64,000 nucleotides of DNA. Source: Neisseria mucosa (GTDB lineage Bacteria; Pseudomonadota; Gammaproteobacteria; Burkholderiales; Neisseriaceae). Shown here piece after piece: positions 19,298 to 28,180 of this stretch. Positions within the stretch are counted from its first letter, which is position 1. The number at the start of each line of letters is the position of its first letter. A program made the translations under genes and the position numbers. The stretch lies in NCBI GenBank assembly GCA_003028315.1, contig CP028150.1:434001-498000 (forward strand). The letters run 5' to 3'. The notes below the pieces were generated by a model. The model was not told where the DNA came from. It made no database searches and worked only from the letters and a program-made list of their open reading frames with translations.

Positions 19298-20434
19298 ATG
19301 AGTGATAGAGGTCAACTGTTTGTCGCCCCTCCATTTGAAAACCACAGCCCGCTGACTTGGTATCAGGCGGCAGCCGAACAACCGAATTTCATCCGCGATG
19401 AAGCGCAAGCGCGGGCGATTGAATATTTGGATCGTTTGTGGACGGAACTGATGATGTTCAAACGCAAACGCAATCGTTTCCTAGGACGCAGCCTGCGCTC
19501 TCCCCAAGTGCCGAAAGGTCTGTATTTTTATGGAGGCGTGGGTCGCGGCAAAAGTTTCTTGATGGATGCTTTTTTCGGCTGTTTGCCATACCGCCGAAAA
19601 CGCCGTGTCCACTTTCATGCCTTTATGGCGGAAATCCATAAGCGTTTGAAAGACTTGAAAAGTGAAGCCAACCCTTTAAAAGCAGTTGCTGCTGAGATTG
19701 CCAAAGAGACCCGCGTATTGTGTTTTGACGAATTCCACGTCAGCGATATTGCAGATGCGATGATTCTGGGGCGCCTGCTGGAAAACTTGTTGAGCGAAGG
19801 CGTGGTTTTGGTGGCAACTTCCAACTACGCCCCGTCCGAGCTTTACCCCCAAGGTCAAAACAGAAGCAGCTTTCTGCCGACGATTGCGCTGATTGAATCC
19901 AGTCTGACCGTCTTAAATGTTGACGGCGGAGAAGACTACCGCCTGCGCACTTTACGTCCTGCCGAGATTTTCTTCGTTCCCAACAATGAAGAAAACGAGC
20001 AGAAATTGGCTGATTTGTTTAAAGAAATGGCGGGAATTTCCGAACTGAATCCCGGTGTCAGCGTAATACACGGGCGTGAAATTCCACATAAAGCCCACTC
20101 CGACCGCGCCATTTGGTTCGATTTCCGCGCTTTATGCTTTGGTCCGCGTTCGCAAGCCGATTACCTCTATTTGGCCGAACATTATGAAATGGTGTTCGTA
20201 TCAGGATTGGAACGTCTGACGCCGCAGGAAAAAGCCGAAGCGCGCCGTCTTACTTGGCTGATTGACGTATTGTACGATTTCCGAGTAAAACTCTGTGCCA
20301 CCAGCGCGGTAGGCGTAAACAATATTTATGTCGAAGGCGATTTCGCCGAAGAATTTACCCGTACCGCCAGCCGTATGGTGGAAATGCAATCGGAAGTTTA
20401 TTTGGAGCAACCGCATCTGACGTTGAAAAAATAA
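19298..20434 (+). CDS. zapE: ZapE/AFG1-family cell-division ATPase
   Basis: 378 residues. Walker A GGVGRGKS (about 75-82) and Walker B CFDEFHVSD (about 145-153) mark an AFG1-like P-loop ATPase. E. coli ZapE destabilises FtsZ filaments at the septum under stress. Start follows AAAGGTCGG. A Correia element sits directly upstream and may drive or modulate it. Confidence 0.9.
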   Translation: MSDRGQLFVAPPFENHSPLTWYQAAAEQPNFIRDEAQARAIEYLDRLWTELMMFKRKRNRFLGRSLRSPQVPKGLYFYGGVGRGKSFLMDAFFGCLPYRRKRRVHFHAFMAEIHKRLKDLKSEANPLKAVAAEIAKETRVLCFDEFHVSDIADAMILGRLLENLLSEGVVLVATSNYAPSELYPQGQNRSSFLPTIALIESSLTVLNVDGGEDYRLRTLRPAEIFFVPNNEENEQKLADLFKEMAGISELNPGVSVIHGREIPHKAHSDRAIWFDFRALCFGPRSQADYLYLAEHYEMVFVSGLERLTPQEKAEARRLTWLIDVLYDFRVKLCATSAVGVNNIYVEGDFAEEFTRTASRMVEMQSEVYLEQPHLTLKK

Positions 20435-20552
20435 GATTCAGGAGAAGAAAAAAGAGCGGCTTTTCCCAAAGTATACTGAAATTTGATAAAATAGCAGTTC
20501 ATTTTCCCCAACCTCAGACTATTGCACAATGCAATAAAAACAAGGACATAAT

Positions 20553-20978
20553 ATGGCTATTGAGCGCACGATTTCCATCGTTAAACCCGATGCTGTAGGT
20601 AAAAATGTAATCGGCAAAATTTACAGCCGTTTTGAAGAAAACGGACTGCGTATTGTCGCCGCCAAAATGAAGCACCTCAGCGTGCGCGAAGCCCAAGAGT
20701 TTTATGCTGTCCATAAAGAGCGTCCTTTTTACGACAGCTTGGTTGCCTTTATGACCAGCGGTCCTGTCATGATTCAGGTGTTGGAAGGTGAAAATGCCGT
20801 TGCAAAAAACCGTGAACTGATGGGCGCGACCAACCCTGCGGAAGCCGCTCCCGGTACGATACGTGCCGATTTTGCCGAATCTCTCAGCGTAAACGCCGTA
20901 CATGGTTCCGACAGTCTGGAAAACGCAGCAATCGAGATTGCCTACTTCTTCAGCCAAAGCGAAATCTGCCCGCGTTAA
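20553..20978 (+). CDS. ndk: Nucleoside diphosphate kinase
   Basis: 141 residues, family length; transfers phosphate from ATP to NDPs through the active-site histidine in NAVHGSDS (His117). N-terminal ERTISIVKPDAV is typical. Start follows AAGGA. Head of a block conserved in many proteobacteria, ndk-rlmN-pilW-rodZ-ispG, though separated from rlmN by 260 bases with a DUS pair. Confidence 0.97.
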   Translation: MAIERTISIVKPDAVGKNVIGKIYSRFEENGLRIVAAKMKHLSVREAQEFYAVHKERPFYDSLVAFMTSGPVMIQVLEGENAVAKNRELMGATNPAEAAPGTIRADFAESLSVNAVHGSDSLENAAIEIAYFFSQSEICPR

Positions 20979-21055
20979 CGATAGATGCCGTTCGAACGTC
21001 CGACCGGTTCGGGCGTTTGGACGGTTTTGTCGATATTGTTTGTCTCAATCTGTTT

Positions 21056-21092
21056 TCAGACGACCTTTCTCAAATGGAGGTCGTCTGAAAAT
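21056..21092. terminator. DUS inverted pair between ndk and rlmN
   Basis: TTTTCAGACGACCT and AGGTCGTCTGAAAA arranged outward-in, with about a 10-base loop; may end ndk transcription although there is no T-run on the plus side. Confidence 0.55.
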
Positions 21093-21238
21093 ATGATAGA
21101 AGGAGCTTGGAAATAAAAGCTGTTTGCTCAACAAGATTCAGGGTATGTTCAAACCCACTATGCAACGTCCTAATCTGCCGGATTCGCAAGATTTATCACG
21201 ACAGCCTTTATTAAAAGCTTTACCAAGAAATAAACCAC

Positions 21239-22333
21239 ATGAAAACCAATCTGCTGAATTACGATTTAAACGGACTGACCCATCATTTTGCCGAGATGGG
21301 CGAAAAACCGTTCCGCGCCAAACAAGTCATGCGCTGGATCCACCAAGCCGGTGCGCAAAGTTTCGATGAAATGACCGATTTGGCAAAATCCCTGCGCCTG
21401 AAACTCAACGAACAGGCAAGCGTGGATGTGCCCAAACTGATGATGGCGCAAGAATCCACCGACGGTACGCGCAAATGGCTGCTGGATGTAGGAACGGGCA
21501 ACGGCGTGGAAACAGTATTTATTCCTGAAGCAGAACGCGGTACATTGTGTATTTCCTCGCAAGTCGGCTGCGCATTGGAATGCACCTTCTGTTCTACCGG
21601 CCGCCAAGGTTTCAACCGTAATCTGACCGCTGCCGAAATCATTGGGCAACTGTGGTGGGCAAATAAAGCAATGGGCGTTACGCCAAAAAACGAACGCGTG
21701 ATTTCCAATGTAGTCATGATGGGCATGGGCGAACCAATGGCGAACTTTGATAATGTCGTTACTGCGCTGAGCATCATGCTGGACGATCATGGCTACGGCC
21801 TAAGCCGTCGCCGCGTTACCGTTTCTACATCGGGTATGGTGCCGCAAATGGACAGGCTGCGCGATGCGATGCCTGTTGCGCTGGCAGTATCCCTTCATGC
21901 TTCCAACGACGAAGTACGCGATCAAATCGTTCCGCTGAATAAAAAATATCCGTTGAAAGAGTTGATGGCGGCATGCCAACGCTATTTGGTCAAAGCACCA
22001 AGAGATTTCATTACTTTTGAATACGTTATGTTGGACGGAATCAATGACAAAGCGCAACATGCGCGCGAACTGATTGAGCTGGTAAAAGACGTACCGTGCA
22101 AATTCAATCTGATCCCGTTCAATCCTTTCCCCAATTCCGGCTACGAACGATCTACCAATGAAAATATCCGCGTTTTCCGCGATATTTTGCAGCAGGCAGG
22201 ATTCGTGGTAACCGTTCGCAAAACGCGTGGCGATGATATTGACGCAGCTTGCGGTCAATTGGCAGGACAAGTACAAGATAAAACACGCCGCCAACAAAAA
22301 TGGCAGCAGATTTTGGTTGAACAACAGAGCTGA
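21239..22333 (+). CDS. rlmN: 23S rRNA / tRNA adenine-C2 methyltransferase RlmN
   Basis: Radical-SAM enzyme that methylates A2503 of 23S rRNA and A37 of some tRNAs. 364 residues; the radical-SAM cluster motif CALECTFC is at about 111-118, preceded by QVG, and followed by GMGEPMANFDNV. The catalytic C-terminal cysteine lies in GDDIDAACGQLAGQ. Start MKTNLLNYDL gives the usual length. First gene of a tight operon: 2 bases to pilW. Confidence 0.96.
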   Translation: MKTNLLNYDLNGLTHHFAEMGEKPFRAKQVMRWIHQAGAQSFDEMTDLAKSLRLKLNEQASVDVPKLMMAQESTDGTRKWLLDVGTGNGVETVFIPEAERGTLCISSQVGCALECTFCSTGRQGFNRNLTAAEIIGQLWWANKAMGVTPKNERVISNVVMMGMGEPMANFDNVVTALSIMLDDHGYGLSRRRVTVSTSGMVPQMDRLRDAMPVALAVSLHASNDEVRDQIVPLNKKYPLKELMAACQRYLVKAPRDFITFEYVMLDGINDKAQHARELIELVKDVPCKFNLIPFNPFPNSGYERSTNENIRVFRDILQQAGFVVTVRKTRGDDIDAACGQLAGQVQDKTRRQQKWQQILVEQQS

Positions 22334-22335
22334 TT

Positions 22336-23091
22336 ATGAAACTGAACATTTGGCAACCCATTATTTTAACTTTGGTTTTGGGCGCATGCGCCGGCCCGAA
22401 AGGTCCAAGCAGAGCGGAACGTGCGACACAGGTCGCCAATATCAAAACACAGTTGGCTATCGAATACATGCGCGGGGGCGATTACCGTCAAGCAACGGTG
22501 AGCATTGAAGAGGCATTGAAAGCGGACAGCAGCAATGAAGATGCATGGCTGGTTCGCGCACAAATTTATCAATATCTTAAAGTTCGCGAAAAGGCGCAAG
22601 AAAGCTTCCAAAAAGCCCTATCTTTGAAACCTGACAATGCGGAAATCAACAATAACTACGGCTGGTTCTTGTGCAGCGAGATGAATAATCCCGCCCAGTC
22701 CATCAGTTATTTTGACAAAGCCCTGGCCGATCCGACTTATCCTTCTCCGTTTATCGCCAACCTCAACAAGGGCATTTGCAGCGCGAAGATGGGACAATAT
22801 TCGCTGGCAGAAGCTTATCTCGAACGCTCTTTGGCTGCGCAACCTCAATTCCCGCCTGCGTTTAAAGAATTGGCAAGAACCAAAATGCTGGCAGGCAATT
22901 TAAACGAAGCGGACTATTATTTCCGCCAATACCAAAGCAAAGTCGATGTCTTGCAGGCAGATGATTTGCTGCTGGGTTGGAAATTGGCGACCGCTTTGGG
23001 CAATAGCCAGGCAGCCTACGAATACGAAGCCCAGTTAAGGGCAAACTTCCCCTACTCGGAACAATTACAGGCAGTAACCACAGGTAAGTAA
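22336..23091 (+). CDS. pilW: Type IV pilus biogenesis/stability lipoprotein PilW (PilF)
   Basis: 251-residue lipoprotein (lipobox LGAC, Cys17) with about six TPR units between residues 35 and 230. In meningococcus PilW is needed for stable, functional type IV pili; in Pseudomonas PilF is the pilotin for the PilQ secretin. Lies 2 bases after rlmN and 4 before the rodZ-like gene, so is co-transcribed. Confidence 0.92.
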   Translation: MKLNIWQPIILTLVLGACAGPKGPSRAERATQVANIKTQLAIEYMRGGDYRQATVSIEEALKADSSNEDAWLVRAQIYQYLKVREKAQESFQKALSLKPDNAEINNNYGWFLCSEMNNPAQSISYFDKALADPTYPSPFIANLNKGICSAKMGQYSLAEAYLERSLAAQPQFPPAFKELARTKMLAGNLNEADYYFRQYQSKVDVLQADDLLLGWKLATALGNSQAAYEYEAQLRANFPYSEQLQAVTTGK

Positions 23092-23095
23092 CTAC

Positions 23096-23968
23096 ATGGA
23101 AAATCAAAAGAAAAACGAATACGACATTCAAGCTGCCAAATCATTGGGTGATGAGCTGGGACAACTCAGACACAAATCAGGTTGGGATATTGACGAAGTA
23201 GCACGACGGTTGAAACTGTCTGCCGAACAAATTGAAGCACTTGAAAAAGGAGACTATTCTTTCTTTTCAGGATTGGTCTTCGTTATGGGCTATCTGCGTT
23301 CTTATGCCCGTCTGTTGAAAATCGATGAAGCAACCATTACAGGTCGTCTGAAAGCCATTTCCGCGCCGGAAGAAGACCATGTCTATCTGGTTGATCGCAA
23401 ACAAAATGCCGGCTTGAACTACCAAGATGGTGAAAAAGTCGGTTTTCCCAAATGGGTTTTGGGCATGGCAGCGCTCATCCTGCTTGGCGGCGGTATTTAT
23501 GTTTGGCAAAGCAAGTCCAATCATGAAAACGAACAACAAGTCGCGCAAAACAGCGATGCAGTACGCAACAGTATGCAGACGCCGGATTTGAAAAAAGAAA
23601 ATGTTGCCGTTTCCAATATGGCAGAAAACGGCAAACAAGAAATATCCAATGCCGAAAAAGCAGCTTCAAGTGTCGCCGCATCCGAAGCAGCGGCATCCGC
23701 ACCTGAAGTCAAAGTCGATTCAGACGAGCTTTGGATTAAAGTCCAATACCGAAGCAATCTGATTATCACCGACAAGAAAGGTACCATGATTTTCAGCCGG
23801 ATCATTCCCGCAGGAAGCGAAAGGCGTTTTAAAGGCGGTGCACCCTACAATGTCTGGATCGGTATTGCCACAGGCGCACAAGCCAATTACGGCGGGACAA
23901 CCATCAATCTGGCAGAATACCGGGTTGCCGGTGAAAAATCAGCTTCCTTTGTAGCAGGAAAAAAATAA
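23096..23968 (+). CDS. rodZ: RodZ-like helix-turn-helix membrane protein
   Basis: 290 residues: a cytoplasmic Xre-type helix-turn-helix (about 15-80), a membrane segment (about 120-136), an alanine/serine-rich linker, and a C-terminal periplasmic DUF4115 domain (about 205-290). RodZ links MreB to the membrane in rods; Neisseria cells are coccoid or short, so its role here may differ. A DUS within the gene (about 23341) encodes GRLK. Fixed place between pilW and ispG. Confidence 0.85.
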   Translation: MENQKKNEYDIQAAKSLGDELGQLRHKSGWDIDEVARRLKLSAEQIEALEKGDYSFFSGLVFVMGYLRSYARLLKIDEATITGRLKAISAPEEDHVYLVDRKQNAGLNYQDGEKVGFPKWVLGMAALILLGGGIYVWQSKSNHENEQQVAQNSDAVRNSMQTPDLKKENVAVSNMAENGKQEISNAEKAASSVAASEAAASAPEVKVDSDELWIKVQYRSNLIITDKKGTMIFSRIIPAGSERRFKGGAPYNVWIGIATGAQANYGGTTINLAEYRVAGEKSASFVAGKK

Positions 23969-23970
23969 AG

Positions 23971-25236
23971 ATGAACACACCCAAACGCCGCCAAACCCAT
24001 CAAGTACAAATCGATCATCTCACCGTCGGTTCGGATGCACCCGTTGTCGTGCAATCGATGACCAATACCGACACTGCAGATGCTAAAGCAACCGCCCTGC
24101 AAGTCAAAGAATTGAGCGATGCAGGCTCAGAAATGGTGCGCATTACCGTCAATAGCCCGGAAGCCGCCTCCAAAGTTGCCGAAATCCGTCAACGTTTGGA
24201 CGACATGGGTTACACCACCCCGCTGATTGGCGACTTCCATTTCAATGGCGAACGTCTGTTGGCAGAATTTCCCGAGTGCGGCAAAGCCTTGTCCAAATAC
24301 CGCATCAACCCCGGTAATGTCGGCAAAGGCGCAAAAGGCGATGAAAAATTTGCCTATATGATTCGGACTGCCGCCGAAAACGACAAAGCCGTCCGTATCG
24401 GCGTCAACTGGGGCTCGCTTGACCAAAGCCTCGCCAAGCGCATGATGGATGCCAATCTGGCGTCCTCATCGCCCAAACCGCCCGAAGAAATCATGAAAGA
24501 AGCCTTGATTATTTCGGCGTTGGAATCTGCTGAAAAAGCCGTCCGATTAGGTTTGCCTGAAAACAAAATCATCTTGTCGTGCAAGGTCAGCTCCGTTCAA
24601 GATTTGATTCAGGTTTACCGCGAACTGGGCAGCCGCTGCCAATATCCGCTCCACTTAGGCTTGACAGAAGCAGGCATGGGCAGCAAAGGCATTGTCGCTT
24701 CGACTGCCGCCTTGGCCGTACTGCTTCAAGAAGGTATCGGCGACACCATCCGCATTTCCCTGACCCCTGAACCCGGCAGCTCGCGCACGCAGGAAGTCAT
24801 CGTCGGTCAGGAAATTCTACAAACCATGGGACTGCGCTCGTTTACCCCCATGGTTACCGCCTGCCCGGGCTGCGGACGCACCACCAGCACAGTCTTCCAA
24901 GAGCTTGCCCAAGACGTACAAAATTACCTTCGCCAAAAAATGACCGTATGGCGCACCCTTTACCCCGGTGTAGAATCTTTAAACGTTGCTGTCATGGGCT
25001 GCGTCGTTAACGGACCGGGCGAAAGCAAACTGGCAGACATCGGCATCAGCCTGCCCGGAACCGGTGAAACCCCTGTTGCCCCGGTTTATGTTGACGGAGA
25101 ACGCAAAGTGACTTTAAAAGGCGACAACATTGCAGCCGAATTCTTAGAGATTGTCGAAGAATACGTCAAAGTCAATTATTGCGAAGGCGGTGCAAAACGC
25201 AATCAAAACCGTATCATCCCGATACAGTCTGCTTGA
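23971..25236 (+). CDS. ispG: 4-hydroxy-3-methylbut-2-enyl diphosphate synthase
   Basis: Iron-sulfur enzyme of the MEP isoprenoid pathway. 421 residues. The [4Fe-4S] cysteines appear in ACPGCGRT and MGCVVNGPGE; N-terminal QSMTNTDTAD is a family block. Last gene of the rlmN operon, ended by a DUS hairpin. Confidence 0.97.
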   Translation: MNTPKRRQTHQVQIDHLTVGSDAPVVVQSMTNTDTADAKATALQVKELSDAGSEMVRITVNSPEAASKVAEIRQRLDDMGYTTPLIGDFHFNGERLLAEFPECGKALSKYRINPGNVGKGAKGDEKFAYMIRTAAENDKAVRIGVNWGSLDQSLAKRMMDANLASSSPKPPEEIMKEALIISALESAEKAVRLGLPENKIILSCKVSSVQDLIQVYRELGSRCQYPLHLGLTEAGMGSKGIVASTAALAVLLQEGIGDTIRISLTPEPGSSRTQEVIVGQEILQTMGLRSFTPMVTACPGCGRTTSTVFQELAQDVQNYLRQKMTVWRTLYPGVESLNVAVMGCVVNGPGESKLADIGISLPGTGETPVAPVYVDGERKVTLKGDNIAAEFLEIVEEYVKVNYCEGGAKRNQNRIIPIQSA

Positions 25237-25247
25237 TAAACATAGAT

Positions 25248-25282
25248 AAAAGGTCGTCTGAAAAACATTCAGACGACCTTTT
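25248..25282 (+). terminator. DUS hairpin behind ispG
   Basis: Inverted DUS pair, 15-bp stem, 5-base loop, followed by TTTT. Ends the rlmN-ispG operon. Confidence 0.85.
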
Positions 25283-25489
25283 GGTTTACCGGTATATTTA
25301 TTAATGAAAATTAGGAAGAGGTAGAGAAATAGACCAGTTGCTTGGAATATTCAGCCCGTTAGAAACTTGGTCATGCTAAATTTGTTAGGCACGAGGTTTT
25401 GTCCATTCGCTATTTTCAAATTAACCTCAAACTCAAAAAAAAGGCGATACCTTTCAGTACCGCCAAAGCTGCTTTGGTGATGAAACCTG

Positions 25490-26245
25490 TTATTTCGAGG
25501 CGCAACGGAAGCCTAGGTTGTGCAGGACGTATTTCGATTGCAGGCTGGTGCGAATGCCGTAGCGCAGGAAGGCGGCGTAATTTGATGGGTCACTGGAGCC
25601 TACGGATGCGCCGCTGCAAAACATTTGCGTATCGGCATTGCCTGACGAGAGCAGGCTGCTGTTGAAGTCTTCCGTCCATTCCCAAATCAGGCCGTGCATA
25701 TCGTAAATGCCCCAGTAGTTGGGTTTGCTTTTGCCGACATCGCGCAAGCCGTTTCTGCCGCCGTCTGCATACCAGTCAAGAATGGTACGGTTGTATCCGG
25801 GTTCGGCAGAACCGTTTTTCTGTGTGGCGGAGGCAAGTCCGGCAAATTCCCATTGGTCTATGGTCGGCAGGCGTTTGCCTTGCGCAGTACAGTAGGCATT
25901 GGCGGCAAACCAAGATACGTTGGTTACCGGATGTTTCAGTTCGTTGGGTTTGGGCGCGTAGCTGTTGCTGCCGGTTTTAACCCAGTGTTTCAGATAGGCA
26001 GGTTCGGCCTGTTTGGAACTGACTTTACCTTTTTGCCACTGCGGGTGTTTTTTGACAAACTCTGCAAATTCGGCATTGGTAACGGGATATTTGTCGATTT
26101 GGAAGGGTTTGACTTTAATGATGCTTGTTTCTTTCTTCAGATAGAGCGGGCGGTAGCTGCCTCCTTCAACTTTTGCCATTTCGGCCGCCGCTGCACTGCC
26201 GCTTGCGACAAGGGTAAAGAAGGTGAGGAGTGGTATGAGTTTCAT
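25490..26245 (-). CDS. NirV-like protein, SUMF1/formylglycine-enzyme fold
   Basis: 251 residues with a cleavable signal peptide (MKLIPLLTFFTLVASGSAAAA). The rest is one FGE-sulfatase (SUMF1) domain: FQIDKYPVTNAEF, PVTNVSWFAANAYC, KRLPTIDQWEFA, GLIWEWTED and GFRCA. It lies behind aniA on the same strand; in other denitrifiers a SUMF1-family gene named nirV follows the copper nitrite reductase gene. Role there is unresolved. Start chosen at the signal peptide, not at an upstream ATG (26461). Confidence 0.8.
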   Translation of the reverse strand: MKLIPLLTFFTLVASGSAAAAEMAKVEGGSYRPLYLKKETSIIKVKPFQIDKYPVTNAEFAEFVKKHPQWQKGKVSSKQAEPAYLKHWVKTGSNSYAPKPNELKHPVTNVSWFAANAYCTAQGKRLPTIDQWEFAGLASATQKNGSAEPGYNRTILDWYADGGRNGLRDVGKSKPNYWGIYDMHGLIWEWTEDFNSSLLSSGNADTQMFCSGASVGSSDPSNYAAFLRYGIRTSLQSKYVLHNLGFRCASK

Positions 26246-26440
26246 AACGGGCTTTCTAATCTGAATGCGGGGTATTAGGCTTTGATTATATAGCGAAACC
26301 GGATAAAAATCCTTAGAGGCCGTCTGATTATTGTGCTTTTGGCTTGTCGGGTTCGTGAATGCTTGAAACCGGTTTTTCAGACGACCTTCGATACTTGATA
26401 GGTTGTCTGAAAAACCAATCTTTCGATTGGTCGTGGAAGA

Positions 26441-26486
26441 AAGCCACTGTTGTCCTTGCATCAGCCGGAACAGCAGTGGCTTTTTT
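26441..26486. terminator. Terminator hairpin behind aniA
   Basis: AAGCCACTGTTG (26441-26452) pairs with CAGCAGTGGCTT (26471-26482) and has T/A runs at both ends. It stands between aniA and the nirV-like gene, so the two may be only partly co-transcribed. Confidence 0.8.
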
Positions 26487-26511
26487 CTGTCTCTACGCCG
26501 AGATGACTGGA

Positions 26512-27702
26512 TTAGTAGCCGCCTTTACCTGCAGATGCTGCGGAAGCAGGAGCTGCGGAATCAGCTGGAGCAGAAGCAGCAGGGGCAGAAGCGGCACCGC
26601 TACCTACATAGGCTTTGTCTTCCAGTTTTTTGGTCATGATTTCAGGGTTTTCTGCGCCCTCTACTTTCAGTTGACCCAACGCGCCTTTGTTGAATGCACG
26701 GAAGATAGAGTGGTCAACCAAAGTATAGCTGCCCGGAATATCGGCTTTAAATTCGACAATCGCTGCACCACCGGCAGGGATCAGGGTACTTTGTACGTTT
26801 TCGTTGATCAGTTTGCCGCCTTCTACGTAAACTTTATCGAAGATTTCACCGATAACGTGGAAGGAAGAAACGAGGTTCGGACCACCGTTACCAACGTACA
26901 TACGGACGGTTTCGCCTGCTTTAGCTTTCAGAGCGTTGTCGCCGGCGATAGAACCTACGTGGCCGTTAAATACAACATATTCAGGTTGTTCTGCGATGGC
27001 TTTGTCCATATCGAACGGTTGCAGGCCTTGCGCACCTTTTTTGCCTTTAGTGTAGAAGTCACCTTGTACGATGTAGAACTCTTTGTCCACTTTAGGCAGG
27101 CCTTCTTTAGGTTCAACCAAAATCAGACCGTACATACCGTTGGCGATGTGCATACCGACAGGGGCAACGGCACAGTGATAGATGTACAGACCGGGTTGCA
27201 GGGCTTTGAAGCTGAATGTAGAAGTACGGCCCGGAGCAGTGAAGCTGGCTTCTGCACCACCGCCTTGACCGGTAGCAGCGTGGAAGTCAACGTTGTGCGG
27301 TACAGTAGAAGACGGGTTGTTAGAGAATTCGATATCCACGGTATCGCCTTCGCGTACACGGATCATGCGACCCGGAACGTCGCCGTCAAATGTCCAGTAG
27401 TGGTATTCCACGCCATCGTCCATTTTCATGGTTTTTTCGATGGTTTCCATTTTTACGCGTACACGTGCAGGATGGTCGCGGTCAATGGCCGGCGGAACTT
27501 CAGGAGCGTGGGTGGTTACCGCGTCGATAACAGGCAAATCAGCAGCCGGGGTTTCGGCAGCAGTCTGAGTGCTGGAAGCAGGAGCTTCGGCAGTTGCAGG
27601 AGCGGAAGCGGTTTGCTCGGCAGGTTTTTGGGCAGCTTGCTCACCACAGGCGGCTAAAGCAAAAACTGAAGCAATGATTGCAGCTAAAGCTTGGCGTTTC
27701 AT
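26512..27702 (-). CDS. aniA: Copper nitrite reductase, outer-membrane lipoprotein AniA
   Basis: Reduces nitrite to NO during oxygen-limited growth. About 396 residues with lipobox LAAC, an Ala/Pro/Thr-rich linker, two cupredoxin domains and a low-complexity AASAPAD tail. Type 1 copper ligands are visible in the HCAVAPVGMHIANGMYG block, the type 2 histidine in TVPHNVDFH. Start MKRQAL (27702) is preferred to the ATG 9 bases upstream because AAGGAA is correctly spaced only for it. Driven by an FNR-type promoter; divergent from norB. Confidence 0.95.
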   Translation of the reverse strand: MKRQALAAIIASVFALAACGEQAAQKPAEQTASAPATAEAPASSTQTAAETPAADLPVIDAVTTHAPEVPPAIDRDHPARVRVKMETIEKTMKMDDGVEYHYWTFDGDVPGRMIRVREGDTVDIEFSNNPSSTVPHNVDFHAATGQGGGAEASFTAPGRTSTFSFKALQPGLYIYHCAVAPVGMHIANGMYGLILVEPKEGLPKVDKEFYIVQGDFYTKGKKGAQGLQPFDMDKAIAEQPEYVVFNGHVGSIAGDNALKAKAGETVRMYVGNGGPNLVSSFHVIGEIFDKVYVEGGKLINENVQSTLIPAGGAAIVEFKADIPGSYTLVDHSIFRAFNKGALGQLKVEGAENPEIMTKKLEDKAYVGSGAASAPAASAPADSAAPASAASAGKGGY

Positions 27703-27845
27703 AGTTGTCATTTCCTTTAATAACTATTTTAAGAAGGTCAGGGTATAATTTTTCAACCTTTGTCGTCCGCGGCATACCGCTTTCGGCTCTTTACAAACTG
27801 CCTTATTCAGGGTCGTCTGAAAAGCATCTCTTATGAACTTTTGTA

Positions 27846-27889
27846 GGATTATGTAGGGGGTTTTGCCGCTATATCTTGACCTAAATCAA
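27846..27889 (-). promoter_or_regulatory. FNR-dependent aniA promoter
   Basis: On the minus strand TTGATTTAGGTCAA (27889-27876) fits the FNR box TTGATNNNNATCAA with one change. A -10-like TACATAAT lies at 27854-27847, which puts the FNR centre about 41.5 bases before the predicted start near 27841, the class II spacing. Confidence 0.75.
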
Positions 27890-27915
27890 TTAATTCATCA
27901 AAGATGAACTTTTAC

Positions 27916-27948
27916 TACCTAATTTAATACCTAATTAATACTTAATAA
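27916..27948. promoter_or_regulatory. Triple TACYTAAT repeat upstream of aniA
   Basis: TACCTAAT, TACCTAAT and TACTTAAT begin at 27916, 27928 and 27939, about one helical turn apart. They resemble NarL/NarP heptamers (TACYYMT) and lie about 75-105 bases before the predicted aniA start. NarP control of aniA is known in Neisseria; the site is inference. Confidence 0.4.
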
Positions 27949-28027
27949 TTAGATAAAACTACATCAAATCATCTATTATTGCTCACATGTTTTATCCAAT
28001 TCTTTACAAAAATGTCATCGTATTTTT

Positions 28028-28046
28028 GATAATAAGAATTATTATT
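28028..28046. promoter_or_regulatory. Fur box upstream of norB
   Basis: GATAATAAGAATTATTATT matches the 19-bp Fur consensus at 15 of 19 positions and has perfect 7-bp arms. It is about 80 bases upstream of the norB -10 box. Fur binding upstream of norB, with activation by displacing an ArsR repressor, has been reported in gonococcus. Confidence 0.7.
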
Positions 28047-28110
28047 GACTATATACCTGTTTTTTAAAGATTGTTGTTAAGAGAATATTTCTTTTGCCTG
28101 AAAAGAGTGC

Positions 28111-28140
28111 TACAATCTTTAACATTCATATAGTATGAAT
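28111..28140 (+). promoter_or_regulatory. norB -10 box with downstream dyad (probable NsrR operator)
   Basis: TACAAT at 28111-28116 is a likely -10. Directly after, ATTCATA-TAG-TATGAAT (28124-28140) is a perfect dyad over the expected transcription start. NsrR, the NO-sensing repressor, controls norB and aniA in Neisseria; the dyad is the best candidate operator. Confidence 0.5.
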
Positions 28141-28180
28141 TTATAAGCAACCACTTTTTACCAAAATAAGGAGTTCTGAA

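Noticed and set aside
21124..21238. Small gene before rlmN
   Set aside because: The open frame overlaps rlmN in another frame, lacks a ribosome site and has no family features.
26359..27657. A 432-codon open frame antisense to aniA
   Set aside because: Crosses the aniA terminator and has no family features; antisense artefact.
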